Shown here: one piece after another, positions 23,428 to 32,524 of the stretch | How the letters are laid out: each line of letters begins with the position of its first letter | Numbering within the stretch: the stretch's first letter is position 1 | Assembly: GCF_001577305.1 (NCBI RefSeq) | Contig: NZ_CP014518.1 | Span: 3,534,001 to 3,598,000 of the forward strand | Origin: Sinomonas atrocyanea | GTDB lineage: Bacteria; Actinomycetota; Actinomycetes; Actinomycetales; Micrococcaceae | Direction of reading: 5' to 3' | DNA: 64,000 nucleotides | Position numbers and translations under genes: made by a program | Notes under the pieces: generated by a model | What the model saw: the letters and a program-made list of their open reading frames with translations, nothing else | Databases searched by the model: none | What the model was told of the DNA's origin: nothing

Positions 23428-25413
23428 ATGGCCCACGAAACCGTCACGGGCGACGCCTTCGAGAACCTGCTCCGGGAGAATCGCCAGTTCGCGCCCTCCC
23501 CCGAGTTCGCTGCGGCGGCCAACGTCCACGAGGGCATCTATGCCGAGGCGAACGCTGATCCCGAGGCCTTCTGGGCCGCGCAGGCCCGCGAGCGCCTCAC
23601 CTGGTCGAAGGACTTCACCCAGACCCTGGACTGGTCGGAGCCGCCGTTCGCCAAGTGGTTCGTCGGCGGCGAGGTCAACGCCGCGTACAACGCGCTCGAC
23701 CGGCACGTCGAGAACGGGCTCGGCGACCGCGTCGCCATCCACTTCGAGGGCGAGCCGGGCGACACCGAGACGATCACATACGCGGACCTGACCGAGCGCG
23801 TGAAGCGTGCGGCGAACGCGTTCGAGTCCCTCGGGGTGGCCAAGGGGGACCGCGTCGCCGTGTACCTGCCGATGATCCCCGAGGCCGTGGTGACGATGCT
23901 CGCTTGCGCACGCATCGGCGCGATCCACTCGGTCGTCTTCGGCGGCTTCTCCTCTGAGGCGCTCCGTTCGCGGATCGACGACGCCGAGGCCAAGCTCGTG
24001 GTCACCGCGGACGGGACCTACCGCCGCGGCAAGCCGAGCCCGCTCAAGCCCGCCGTGGACGAGGCCCTCGCCGAGGACGGGCACACCGTGCAGCACGTCG
24101 TGGTGGTGCGGCGCAACGGCCAGGACGTGGCCTGGACCGAGGGCCGCGACCTGGCCTGGTCCGAGGTCATGGCCGCCGCCTCGCCGGAGCACACCGCGGT
24201 GGGCCACGACGCCGAGCACCCGCTGTTCATCCTCTACACCTCCGGCACCACGGGGAAGCCGAAGGGCATCCTGCACACCACCGGCGGGTACCTGACCCAG
24301 ACGGCGTTCACCCACTCTGCGGTGTTCGACCTCAAGCCGGAGACCGACGTCTACTGGTGCACCGCGGACATCGGCTGGGTCACCGGCCACTCGTACGTCA
24401 CGTACGCCCCCCTCGTGAACGGCGCCACCCAGGTGATGTACGAGGGCACACCGGACTCGCCGCACCAGGGCCGGTGGTGGGAGATCGTCCAGAAGTACAA
24501 GGTCTCGATCCTCTACACGGCGCCCACGGCGATCCGCACCATGATGAAGTGGGGCTCGGACATCCCCGCCAAGTACGACCTCTCCTCGATCCGGGTCCTC
24601 GGTTCCGTGGGCGAGCCCATCAACCCCGAGGCGTGGATGTGGTACCGCGAGATGATCGGCGGCAACGGCGGCCGCCGCGAGGAGCGGGCCCCGATCGTGG
24701 ACACCTGGTGGCAGACCGAGACCGGAGCGATCATGATCGCCCCGCTGCCCGGAGTCACGGCCACGAAGCCGGGCTCGGCCCAGGTTCCGCTGCCGGGCAT
24801 CGCGGTCGACGTCGTGGACGAGGCCGGCCAGCCCGTGCCGGACGGGCACGGCGGCTTCCTCGTGATCCGCAAGCCGTGGCCGGCCATGCTGCGCACCATC
24901 TGGGGCGACCCGCAGCGGTTCAAGGACACCTACTGGTCCCGCTTCGACGGCATGTACTTCGCCGGCGACGGGGCGAAGAAGGACGACGACGGCGACATCT
25001 GGCTCCTGGGCCGCGTCGACGACGTCATGAACGTCTCGGGCCACCGGCTCTCCACCACGGAGATCGAGTCCGCGCTCGTCTCCCACCCGTGGGTCGCCGA
25101 GGCCGCGGTGGTCGGCGCCGCCGACGAGACGACGGGCCAGGCGGTCGTGGCCTTCGTGATCCTGCGCGGCGAGGCGAGCATCCCCGAGGGCGAGGACCCG
25201 GCGGCGGTGCTGCGCGCCCACGTGGGCCACGAGATCGGCCCGATCGCCAAGCCGCGGCACATCCTCGTGGTCCCGGAGCTGCCCAAGACCCGCTCGGGCA
25301 AGATCATGCGCCGCCTGCTCAAGGACGTCGCAGAGGGCCGCGATCCGGGCGACGCCACGACGCTGGCGGATCCGACGGTCATGCACAAGATCGCCCAGGA
25401 CCTTCGCAAGTAG
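23428..25413 (+). CDS. acs: Acetyl-CoA synthetase
   Basis: A 661-residue AMP-forming acetate-CoA ligase. Motifs include YTSGTTGKPKGILHTTGGYL (P-loop, near residue 271), the acetate-pocket region TADIGWVTGHSYVTYAPL, DTWWQTETGA near 427, the hinge GRVDDVMNVSGHRLST, and the catalytic, acetylatable K625 in PKTRSGKIMRR. All active residues are intact. The start at 23428 follows AAAGGA; an upstream in-frame extension to 23335 runs through the Crp-like site and was rejected. It feeds acetate to the TCA and glyoxylate cycles, for which malate synthase lies at the far end of the window. Confidence 0.97.
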   Translation: MAHETVTGDAFENLLRENRQFAPSPEFAAAANVHEGIYAEANADPEAFWAAQARERLTWSKDFTQTLDWSEPPFAKWFVGGEVNAAYNALDRHVENGLGDRVAIHFEGEPGDTETITYADLTERVKRAANAFESLGVAKGDRVAVYLPMIPEAVVTMLACARIGAIHSVVFGGFSSEALRSRIDDAEAKLVVTADGTYRRGKPSPLKPAVDEALAEDGHTVQHVVVVRRNGQDVAWTEGRDLAWSEVMAAASPEHTAVGHDAEHPLFILYTSGTTGKPKGILHTTGGYLTQTAFTHSAVFDLKPETDVYWCTADIGWVTGHSYVTYAPLVNGATQVMYEGTPDSPHQGRWWEIVQKYKVSILYTAPTAIRTMMKWGSDIPAKYDLSSIRVLGSVGEPINPEAWMWYREMIGGNGGRREERAPIVDTWWQTETGAIMIAPLPGVTATKPGSAQVPLPGIAVDVVDEAGQPVPDGHGGFLVIRKPWPAMLRTIWGDPQRFKDTYWSRFDGMYFAGDGAKKDDDGDIWLLGRVDDVMNVSGHRLSTTEIESALVSHPWVAEAAVVGAADETTGQAVVAFVILRGEASIPEGEDPAAVLRAHVGHEIGPIAKPRHILVVPELPKTRSGKIMRRLLKDVAEGRDPGDATTLADPTVMHKIAQDLRK

Positions 25414-25445
25414 CTGCGGCAGGGCGGAGGGAACTCCGCGGACGA

Positions 25446-25481
25446 CGACGGCGCCCCACCGCTCGCGGTAGGGCGCCGTCG
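25446..25481. terminator. Terminator hairpin between acs and lacI-type gene
   Basis: CGACGGCGCCC (25446-25456) pairs with GGGCGCCGTCG (25471-25481) around a 14-nt loop. It lies between two convergent genes and can serve both. Confidence 0.65.
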
Positions 25482-25531
25482 CGTGTGGTGGGCCCGCCCG
25501 CCCGGGCGACGGGCCGCCGTCGTCCACGGCG

Positions 25532-26530
25532 CTAGCAGCCGCAGGAGGCGCGGCGCACGAGTTCCGGAGCGAAGATGCGGTTCGTGGTGGGGCCGCCGCC
25601 CACGAGGGACTCGACGGCGGCGGCGGCCATCTCGGAGATCGGCTGCGCGAGCGTCGTCAGGCCCGGCCAGCTGTACTCCGCCTCCGGCGAGCCGTCGAAG
25701 GAGACGATCGCGACGTCCTCGGGAATGCGCACGCCGGACTCGTGGAAGGCCTTCACGATCCCGACGGCGAGGATGTCCGAGCTGGCGAACAGCGCCGTCG
25801 GCCGGTCGGCGGACGCCGCGAGTTCGAGACCGAGCCGGTAGCCCTCCTCGCGGCGGAACGGTGCCCTGATCACCGGGCCGGGGACGAGGCCCGCCGCGCG
25901 GATCCCCTCGAGCCAGCCGGCCTCGCGCCCGTCGAGGCCGCCCCCGGTGGTGGTGCCCATCACGAGCCCGATGTCGCGGTGGCCGTGCTCCGCGAGATGC
26001 GCGACAGCGGTCCGGCCGCCCGCGCGCAGGTCCACGCCCACGGACGCGAACCCGGGGCTGTCGAGGCTGTGGTTGAGCAGCACCACGGGGATGTCAGCGG
26101 ACTCGAGGTCGCGCAGGTCCGGTTCGAACAGCACGCTCGAGAGGAACACCCCGTCCACCCTCCGGCTCGCGAGGCTCTCGACGTGCCGGCGCTCGGTCGC
26201 GACGGACGCGTCCGAGTTGGCGATCAGGAGGGCGTAGCCGCGCTCGGCGGCGGCCACCTCGACCGCGTGCGCGAGCATGACGAAGAAAGGGTTGGTGGTG
26301 TCCGGCACGATCATGCCCAGCATCTCGCTCGAACCGAGCTTGAGGGCCCGGGCGGCGGCGTTGGGCCGGTAGCCGATGGCCGCGATCGCCTCCCGGACCC
26401 TCGCCTCGGTGGCTGGGGCCACCTTCTTGGGGCCGCCGTTGACCACGTAGCTCACGACGGCGGTGCTCACGCCGGCGAGCCGGGCCACGTCGGTGCGGGT
26501 GGGGGCCGGCTTCGCGGCGGGATGGGGCAT
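25532..26530 (-). CDS. LacI-family transcriptional regulator
   Basis: A 332-residue LacI/GalR regulator. The N-terminal HTH reads TRTDVARLAGVSTAVVSYVVNG with the hinge helix NAAARALKLGSSEMLGMIVPD, followed by a periplasmic-binding-fold sugar domain (NPFFVMLAHAVEVAAAERGYALLIANSD, DGVFLSS, ALFASSDILAVGIVKAF, VSFDGSPEAEY). It lies divergent to the alpha-galactosidase and is expected to control it in response to a galactoside or its product. Start chosen at ATG 26530 because a TAGCAT -10 box lies 7 nt before it; an ATG nine bases upstream is also in frame. The protein ends RRASCGC. Confidence 0.9.
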   Translation of the reverse strand: MPHPAAKPAPTRTDVARLAGVSTAVVSYVVNGGPKKVAPATEARVREAIAAIGYRPNAAARALKLGSSEMLGMIVPDTTNPFFVMLAHAVEVAAAERGYALLIANSDASVATERRHVESLASRRVDGVFLSSVLFEPDLRDLESADIPVVLLNHSLDSPGFASVGVDLRAGGRTAVAHLAEHGHRDIGLVMGTTTGGGLDGREAGWLEGIRAAGLVPGPVIRAPFRREEGYRLGLELAASADRPTALFASSDILAVGIVKAFHESGVRIPEDVAIVSFDGSPEAEYSWPGLTTLAQPISEMAAAAVESLVGGGPTTNRIFAPELVRRASCGC

Positions 26531-26537
26531 GGCGACC

Positions 26538-26543
26538 ATGCTA
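26538..26543 (-). promoter_or_regulatory. Probable leaderless -10 box for the LacI-family gene
   Basis: TAGCAT on the minus strand ends 7 nt before the ATG at 26530. This supports that start over the in-frame ATG at 26539, which lies inside the box. Confidence 0.5.
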
Positions 26544-26552
26544 GTGGCGGCC

Positions 26553-26573
26553 GGCCTCGGGACACCCGAGGCC
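26553..26573. promoter_or_regulatory. Perfect palindrome, candidate operator of the LacI-family regulator
   Basis: GGCCTCGGG-ACA-CCCGAGGCC has 9-bp perfect arms. It lies between the regulator's -10 box and the alpha-galactosidase -35 box, 9 bp upstream of the latter, a placement that could control both. It lacks the central CG of classical LacI operators, so the link is an inference. Confidence 0.45.
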
Positions 26574-26581
26574 GATGACCG

Positions 26582-26610
26582 TTGGCACCAGAAGGTTACT
26601 CGTGTAGATT
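26582..26610 (+). promoter_or_regulatory. Sigma-70-type promoter for the alpha-galactosidase gene
   Basis: TTGGCA (26582-26587) and TAGATT (26605-26610) are separated by exactly 17 bp, one of the best consensus promoters in the window. The start codon is at 26665, so a leader of roughly 45 nt is expected. Confidence 0.7.
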
Positions 26611-26664
26611 TCGGGAGATCCCCGATCGGCCCCCTCCACCACGTCCTACGAAAGCGGGCTTCCC

Positions 26665-28872
26665 ATGGACCCCCTTCACCTCCGTTCCGCCGGTACCAGC
26701 CTCCTCCTTGCCTTCGACTCCGGCGAGGCGGAGATCGTCCATTGGGGAGCCGCACTCGGCGCGGCCCTCCCCGATCTCGCCCTCCTGACTCCGCCGATTC
26801 CGCATTCGGCGCTCGACGTGCCGGTGGTCGCGGGGCTCCTTCCGCAGGCGTCCTCGGGGTGGCTGGGCCGCCCCGGGCTGCGCGGGTCACGGCTGGCCCC
26901 CGCGGGCACCGCGGCGCACGACGCCGGCGTCCCCGGCTTCGCGTTCTCGCCCGCCCTCCGCGTCGTCTCGGCCGAGGCGACCCCGGACGGCCGGGGGGCG
27001 CGGATCGTCCAGGCCGACGACGACGCGGGGGTGCGCGTGGCGTCGGAGCTCACGCTCCACGAGGGCGGCCTCCTCGAGGTCTCCCACGAGCTGGCCAACA
27101 CCGGGGCCACCCCCTACTGCCTCGACGAGCTCGGCACCGTGCTCCCGGTGCCGGGCGACGCCGTCGAACTGCTGGACCTCACCGGCCGCTGGTGCCGCGA
27201 GAACCACCCGCAGCGGCACCGAATCGCGCAGGGCACCTGGGTGCGCTCGGGCCGCCACGGGCGCACCGGCCACGACTCCTCGCTCCTCGTGGCCGCCGGC
27301 ACCTCCGGCTTCTCCAACCGGACCGGTCGCGTCTGGGCCGCACACTTCGCCTGGTCCGGCAACCACGAGCAGTACCTCGACTCGCTCGCCGACGGGCGCC
27401 GGATCCTGGGCGCCGCGGAGCTCCTCGGCCCGGGCGAGGTGGTGCTCGCCCCCGGCGAGGCCTACCGCACCCCCACCCTGTACGCGGCCTTCTCGGACCG
27501 CGGGCTCGACGGGATCACCGAGGCCTTCTACGAGTGGTTCCGGGCACGGCCCAGCCACGTCGGCACGACCTCCGGCCGCGTCCGCCCCGTCGTCCTCAAC
27601 ACGTGGGAGGCCGTGTACTTCGACCACCGGCTCGAGCCGCTGCTCGAGCTCGCCGAGTCCGCGGCGGAGCTCGGCGTAGAGCGCTTCGTCCTCGATGACG
27701 GGTGGTTCCGGGGGCGCCGCGACGACCACGCGGGACTCGGAGACTGGTACGTCGACGAGGCCATGTGGCCCGAGGGACTGACACCCCTGGTCGAGAGGGT
27801 CACCGGCCTCGGCATGGAGTTCGGGCTGTGGGTCGAGCCCGAGATGGTCAACCTCGACTCCGACGTGGCCCGGGCCCATCCCGACTGGATCGTGCGGCCG
27901 ACCGCCGCCTCCCACAAGGACGGGGGCAGGCTCCCGCTCGAATGGCGGCACCAGCACATCCTCGACCTGGCGAACCCGGACGCCTGGCAGTACATCTACG
28001 AGCGCCTCGATGCCCTCCTGAGCGAGAACGACATCGCCTACCTCAAGTGGGACCAGAACCGCGACCTGGCCGAGCACGGCCACGCGGGGCGCCCCTCGGT
28101 GCACGAGCAGACTCTTGCCGCCTACAGGCTGTTCGACGCGCTGCGGGCCGCGCATCCGCACGTCGAGATCGAGTCCTGCTCGTCCGGCGGGGCGCGCGTG
28201 GACCTCGGCATCCTGCAGCGCACGGACCGGGTGTGGGCCTCGGACTGCAACGACGCCCTCGAGCGCCAGACCATCCAGCGCTGGACCCAGGCCGTCCTGC
28301 CGCCAGAGCTCGTCGGAGCGCACGTGGGCCCGACCCACTCGCACACCACCGGCCGCGTCCACGACATCTCGTTCCGGGCCATCACCGCCCTGTTCGGCCA
28401 CTTCGGCATGGAGTGGGACATCCGGCAGGCCGCACCGGCCGAGCGGGAGACCCTGCGGCGCGCCATCCGCCTCTACAAGCGCCACCGCGGCCTGATCCAC
28501 TCGGGCGTGCGCGTCAACGCGGACCTGACGGAGTCGAACCTGTCACTCCACGGAGTCGTGGCGCACGACGGCGCGTCCGGCCTGTTCTCGGCCGTCGCCC
28601 TGGGCACGCTCGCAACGGAGCTGCCCGGCCGCGTGGGGCTCCCCGGCCTCGACCCCAACCGGACCTACACGGTCCGGGCGGTACTGCCGACGCCCGAGGA
28701 CGCTGACTGGAAGGACACGTTCATCCAGACCGCGCCCCCGGCGTGGCTCGCCGAAGGGGCCACGGCCCCGGGCCGCTTCCTCGCCGAGGTCGGCCTCCCG
28801 CTGCCGGTCCTCCGGCCCGAGCACGCCATCCTGCTCGAGGTGACCCCCGAAAGTCAGTCCGTTTCTGATTAG
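26665..28872 (+). CDS. Alpha-galactosidase, GH36 family
   Basis: A 735-residue cytoplasmic GH36 enzyme that frees galactose from melibiose or raffinose-type sugars. An N-terminal beta-supersandwich (about 1-300) is followed by the TIM barrel. There FVLDDGWFRGRRDD (near residue 340), FGLWVEPEMV and WDQNRD with the nucleophile D463 stand out; D527 in WASDCNDALERQ is the acid/base. The length fits the 720-750-residue bacterial group. No signal peptide is seen, so substrate must be imported, possibly by the ABC system downstream. Its stop codon lies inside a regulatory element for the next gene. Confidence 0.93.
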   Translation: MDPLHLRSAGTSLLLAFDSGEAEIVHWGAALGAALPDLALLTPPIPHSALDVPVVAGLLPQASSGWLGRPGLRGSRLAPAGTAAHDAGVPGFAFSPALRVVSAEATPDGRGARIVQADDDAGVRVASELTLHEGGLLEVSHELANTGATPYCLDELGTVLPVPGDAVELLDLTGRWCRENHPQRHRIAQGTWVRSGRHGRTGHDSSLLVAAGTSGFSNRTGRVWAAHFAWSGNHEQYLDSLADGRRILGAAELLGPGEVVLAPGEAYRTPTLYAAFSDRGLDGITEAFYEWFRARPSHVGTTSGRVRPVVLNTWEAVYFDHRLEPLLELAESAAELGVERFVLDDGWFRGRRDDHAGLGDWYVDEAMWPEGLTPLVERVTGLGMEFGLWVEPEMVNLDSDVARAHPDWIVRPTAASHKDGGRLPLEWRHQHILDLANPDAWQYIYERLDALLSENDIAYLKWDQNRDLAEHGHAGRPSVHEQTLAAYRLFDALRAAHPHVEIESCSSGGARVDLGILQRTDRVWASDCNDALERQTIQRWTQAVLPPELVGAHVGPTHSHTTGRVHDISFRAITALFGHFGMEWDIRQAAPAERETLRRAIRLYKRHRGLIHSGVRVNADLTESNLSLHGVVAHDGASGLFSAVALGTLATELPGRVGLPGLDPNRTYTVRAVLPTPEDADWKDTFIQTAPPAWLAEGATAPGRFLAEVGLPLPVLRPEHAILLEVTPESQSVSD

Positions 28873-28921
28873 TTCTGTACGTTTCTGTTCGGATCACTTA
28901 CGCTGGGTGACGGCAGTCACA
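28861..28921 (+). promoter_or_regulatory. Regulatory region of the GH42 gene: 31-bp shared element, -10 box and Crp-like site
   Basis: A 31-bp element at 28861-28891 made of three GTT(T)CTG-type repeats spaced about 10 bp is 23/31 identical, without gaps, to 31045-31075 before the ABC operon. TACGCT (28899-28904) is a likely -10. GGTGA-CGGCAG-TCACA (28906-28921) matches Crp sites at 9 of 10 defined bases and would cover the transcription start, a repressing position. The repeat element is a good candidate operator for the DeoR-type regulator of this island. Confidence 0.55.
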
Positions 28922-28967
28922 CGGGTGACCGCCCTCCCAGCCCTCCGAGCAAGAGACAGGCCTCCTG

Positions 28968-31013
28968 ATGGACATGACCGATCTCACCCGCCGCCTCGGC
29001 GACGGGACGCCCCGCATCGCCTTCGGCGCGGACTACAACCCGGAACAGTGGCCCGAGGAGGTGTGGGACCGGGACGTCGAGCTCATGCGGGAGGCCGGCG
29101 TCAACCTCGTCAGCCTCGGCATCTTCTCGTGGGCCCTCCTCGAGCCCGAGGAGGGCCGGTACGAGTTCGGCTGGCTCGATCGGGTCATGGACCTCCTGCA
29201 CGCCAACGGCATCGCGGTGGACCTCGCCAACGCGAGCGCCTCCCCGCCCCCGTGGTTCACGGTGAAGTACCCGGATTCCGCCCCCGTCGGCGCCGACGGC
29301 GTGCGCCAGACCCACGGCTCCCGCCAGGCCTTCGCCGCCTGCTCGCCGGACTACCGGCGCGCGGCCGCCGCGCTGACGACGGCGATCGCGGAGCGCTACT
29401 CGGACCATCCCGCGGTCGCGATGTGGCACGTGCACAACGAGTACGGCTGCCACAACCAGCCCGACTACGGGCCGCATGCCGAGCGGGGCTTCCGCGCCTG
29501 GCTCGAGCGCCGGTACGGCACCCTCGAGGCGCTCAACGACGCGTGGGGCACGGCCTTCTGGTCCCAGCACTACTACGACTGGGCCGAGGTCATGCCGCCG
29601 CGGCGCTCGGGCACGTGGGTCAACCCCACGCACCAGCTCGACTTCGCCCGCTTCTCCTCGGACTCGCTCCTCGAATGCTTCGAGGCCGAGGCCGCGATCA
29701 TCCGGGCGCACTCCGACAAGCCCGTCACCACCAACTTCATGGGCACCAACATGGGCCTGGCCGCGCCGATCGACTACTGGCGCTGGTCGGCGAGCATGGA
29801 CGTCGTCTCCAACGACCACTACCTCATCGCGGAGGACCTCCGGAACTACCAGGACCTGGCGCTCACGGCCGACCTCACCCGCGGCTGGGCGGGCGGCCGG
29901 CCCTGGCTGCTCATGGAGCACTCGACCTCGGCCGTGAACTGGCAGCCGCGCAACATCGCCAAGGCGCCGGGCGAGATGCTCCGCAACTCGTTCCAGCACC
30001 TCGCCCGCGGGGCGGACGGCATCATGTTCTTCCAGTGGCGCGCCTCCCGGGCCGGCGCCGAGAAGTACCACTCGGGCATGGTCCCGCACGCCGGCACGGA
30101 CACGAAGGTCTGGCGCGAGGTGGTCGAGCTCGGGCACGCCCTGAGCGCGGTCTCGGAAGTCGCCGGGTCGCGGGTGGCCGCGGATGCCGCGCTCGTCTTC
30201 GACACCGATGCCCGCTGGGGCGCCGAGCTGGACTCCCACCCGAGCATCGAGGCCCAGCCCGTCCGCGAGCTGCGCGAGTGGCACGACGCGCTCTACCGCC
30301 GCGGCATCACCGCCGACGTCAGGCAGAGCACCGACGACCTCTCCGCCTACCCCCTGGTCGTGGCCCCGATGCTCTACCTCGTCACGGAGGCCGGCGCGGC
30401 GAACCTGCGCCGGTACGTCGAGGGCGGCGGCACGCTCGTGCTGACGTACTTCTCCGGCATCGTCGACGAGTGCGACCGCATCATCATGGACCCCGTCGCG
30501 GGCGGGGGCTATCCGGGGGCGTTCCGCGAGCTGCTCGGCGTCGAGATCGAGGAGTTCTTCCCCCTGCACGCGGGCGAGACGGTGGGCCTGGGAAGCGGGC
30601 GCGGCCACCGCTGGAGCGAGCTCGGCCGCGCCACCGGCGCGGACGTCCTGGCGCGCTTCGAGGAAGGGCCGACGGCGGGGTCCCCGGCCGTCACGCGCAA
30701 CGCCGCGGGCGCGGGGCACGCCTACTACGTCGCCACGTCCCCCGACGCCGAGGCGCTCGCCACCTTCCTCCCCCGCGTGCTCGAGGACGCCGGCCTCGGC
30801 CCGGCGGCCCACGGCGCCCCCGGCCAGGACCTCGAGGTCGTCACGCGGGTCTCGGAGGGCGCCGCCTGGCTCTTCGCGATCAACCACAGCGAGCGCGAGG
30901 CGACGGTGCCCGCCAGCGGCACCGAGCTGCTCTCCGGCACCCCCGTCGGCGGCGAGCTGACCGTGCCGCCCGGTGCGGTCGCCGTCGTGCGCCTCGAGGA
31001 CGCCCACGCCTGA
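28968..31013 (+). CDS. Beta-galactosidase, GH42 family
   Basis: A 681-residue GH42 enzyme. The family start ADYNPEQWPEEVWDRD is at residues about 20-35. The acid/base E158 lies in WHVHNEYGC and the nucleophile E317 in LLMEHSTSAVNW. The A domain barrel is followed by the trimerisation domain (about 400-610) and a small C-terminal beta domain. There is no signal peptide, so it is cytoplasmic. GH42 enzymes often take short beta-galacto-oligosaccharides from plant galactans rather than milk lactose, which fits a soil actinobacterium. It has its own promoter and is followed by an ABC importer. Confidence 0.95.
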   Translation: MDMTDLTRRLGDGTPRIAFGADYNPEQWPEEVWDRDVELMREAGVNLVSLGIFSWALLEPEEGRYEFGWLDRVMDLLHANGIAVDLANASASPPPWFTVKYPDSAPVGADGVRQTHGSRQAFAACSPDYRRAAAALTTAIAERYSDHPAVAMWHVHNEYGCHNQPDYGPHAERGFRAWLERRYGTLEALNDAWGTAFWSQHYYDWAEVMPPRRSGTWVNPTHQLDFARFSSDSLLECFEAEAAIIRAHSDKPVTTNFMGTNMGLAAPIDYWRWSASMDVVSNDHYLIAEDLRNYQDLALTADLTRGWAGGRPWLLMEHSTSAVNWQPRNIAKAPGEMLRNSFQHLARGADGIMFFQWRASRAGAEKYHSGMVPHAGTDTKVWREVVELGHALSAVSEVAGSRVAADAALVFDTDARWGAELDSHPSIEAQPVRELREWHDALYRRGITADVRQSTDDLSAYPLVVAPMLYLVTEAGAANLRRYVEGGGTLVLTYFSGIVDECDRIIMDPVAGGGYPGAFRELLGVEIEEFFPLHAGETVGLGSGRGHRWSELGRATGADVLARFEEGPTAGSPAVTRNAAGAGHAYYVATSPDAEALATFLPRVLEDAGLGPAAHGAPGQDLEVVTRVSEGAAWLFAINHSEREATVPASGTELLSGTPVGGELTVPPGAVAVVRLEDAHA

Positions 31014-31044
31014 ACCGACAAGGTCACGGGACGGTCACGCTTTC

Positions 31045-31105
31045 GTTCCTGATCTTTTCTGAACGTTTCCGAACGTCTACCATTTCCAGTGTGACGCAGG
31101 TCATA
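31045..31105 (+). promoter_or_regulatory. Regulatory region of the ABC importer operon: shared element, -10 box and Crp-like site
   Basis: The 31-bp element at 31045-31075 is the partner of 28861-28891 and contains a GAACGT direct repeat. TACCAT (31078-31083) is a likely -10. TGTGA-CGCAGG-TCATA (31090-31105) matches Crp sites at 9 of 10 defined bases and would sit on the transcription start, 33 bp before the ATG. Confidence 0.55.
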
Positions 31106-31137
31106 GACGACCCCGTCCTTCACCCCAGGAGAAGCAC

Positions 31138-32442
31138 ATGAACACCCAGCGCAGCGGTTCCTCCTCGCTCACCTTCGACCGACGGGCACTCCTGAAGACC
31201 CTCGGCATCGGCGCTGTCGGCCTCGCGGGCGTCCCCCTCCTCTCCGCCTGCACCGGCGGGTCGGCCCCCAGCGGCGGCAGCAGCAAGACCATGACCTTCG
31301 GTTCCTCCGCCTCGGACGACGTGCCCAAGCGCGCCTACCAGGCCGTCGTCGACGCCTTCCAGAAGAAGTCGGGCGACACCGTCACGACGAACACCGTGCC
31401 GCACAACGACTTCCAGAACAAGATCAACTCCTACCTCCAGGGCAGCCCCGACGACGCGTTCACGTGGTTCGCCGGCTACCGCATGCAGTACTACGCGGGC
31501 AAGGGCCTGCTCGCCCCGATCGATGACGTGTGGGAGAAGATCGGCGCGAACTACTCCGACGCGCTGAAGAAGGCCTCCACCGGCCCGGACGGCAAGATGT
31601 ACTTCGTCCCCAACTACAACTACCCGTGGGGCTTCTTCTACCGGAAGAGCTTCTGGGCGCAGAAGGGCTACACGGTCCCGAAGACGTTCGACGAGCTCAA
31701 GACGCTCGCGGCGAAGATGAAGGGCGACGGCATCATCCCGATCGGCTTCGCCGACAAGGACGGCTGGCCGGCCATGGGCACGTTCGACTACATCAACATG
31801 CGCCTGAACGGGTACCAGTTCCATGTTGACCTGTGCGCGCACAAGGAGTCGTGGAACCAGCCCAAGGTGCAGTCGGTCTTCGACACGTGGAAGGCGCTCC
31901 TGCCGTACCAGGATCCGGGCGCGCTCGGCCAGACCTGGCAGGACGCCGCCAAGCTCCTCGGGGACAAGAAGACCGGCATGTACCTGCTCGGCTCCTTCGT
32001 GACCCAGCAGTTCACCGATCCCGCGGTCCTCGCCGACATCGACTTCTTCCCGTTCCCCGAGATCGCGGTGGAGGGGCAGGACTCGATCGAGGCCCCGATC
32101 GACGGCCTCCTCCTGTCCAAGAAGGGCGGCCAGAACCAGGTCGCGAAGGACTTCCTCGCCTTCATGGGCACGCCGGAGGCACAGAACGCGTACTACTCGG
32201 TCGACAACTCGAACATCGCCACCGCCAAGGGCGCGGACACCTCGAAGTTCACCGCGCTGAACAAGAAGTGCGCGGACGCGATCGCCGGCGCCAAGAACAT
32301 CAGCCAGTTCTTCGACCGGGACGCGCTGCCGGCCATGGCGAACAACGTGATGATCCCCGCGCTGCAGTCGTTCATCAAGGACGGCAACGTGGACATCAAG
32401 AACCTCGAGTCCCAGGCCGCCGCGCTGTACGCCGCGCAGTAG
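31138..32442 (+). CDS. ABC sugar transporter solute-binding lipoprotein
   Basis: A 434-residue family 1 solute-binding protein. The leader has a twin-arginine start (DRRALLKTLGIGAVG) and a lipobox LLSAC at about residue 38, so it is probably exported by Tat and anchored by lipid. The mature part shows the MalE-like pattern (DTVTTNTVPHNDFQNKI, TWFAGYRM, PNYNYPWGFFYRKSFW). It should bring galactosides or galacto-oligosaccharides to the two permeases that follow. An AGGAGA site precedes the ATG, and its own regulated promoter lies just upstream. Confidence 0.92.
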   Translation: MNTQRSGSSSLTFDRRALLKTLGIGAVGLAGVPLLSACTGGSAPSGGSSKTMTFGSSASDDVPKRAYQAVVDAFQKKSGDTVTTNTVPHNDFQNKINSYLQGSPDDAFTWFAGYRMQYYAGKGLLAPIDDVWEKIGANYSDALKKASTGPDGKMYFVPNYNYPWGFFYRKSFWAQKGYTVPKTFDELKTLAAKMKGDGIIPIGFADKDGWPAMGTFDYINMRLNGYQFHVDLCAHKESWNQPKVQSVFDTWKALLPYQDPGALGQTWQDAAKLLGDKKTGMYLLGSFVTQQFTDPAVLADIDFFPFPEIAVEGQDSIEAPIDGLLLSKKGGQNQVAKDFLAFMGTPEAQNAYYSVDNSNIATAKGADTSKFTALNKKCADAIAGAKNISQFFDRDALPAMANNVMIPALQSFIKDGNVDIKNLESQAAALYAAQ

Positions 32443-32524
32443 GCAGCCCACGGACGCAGCGACCCTTCGGCGCGGGCGGACGATGTTCCGCCCGCGCCGG
32501 GCCCTCCCACCGCAGGAATTCACC

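Noticed and set aside
23137..25527. 796-codon minus-strand frame opposite acs
   Set aside because: Antisense shadow; low-complexity Arg/Gly/Val/Asp composition.
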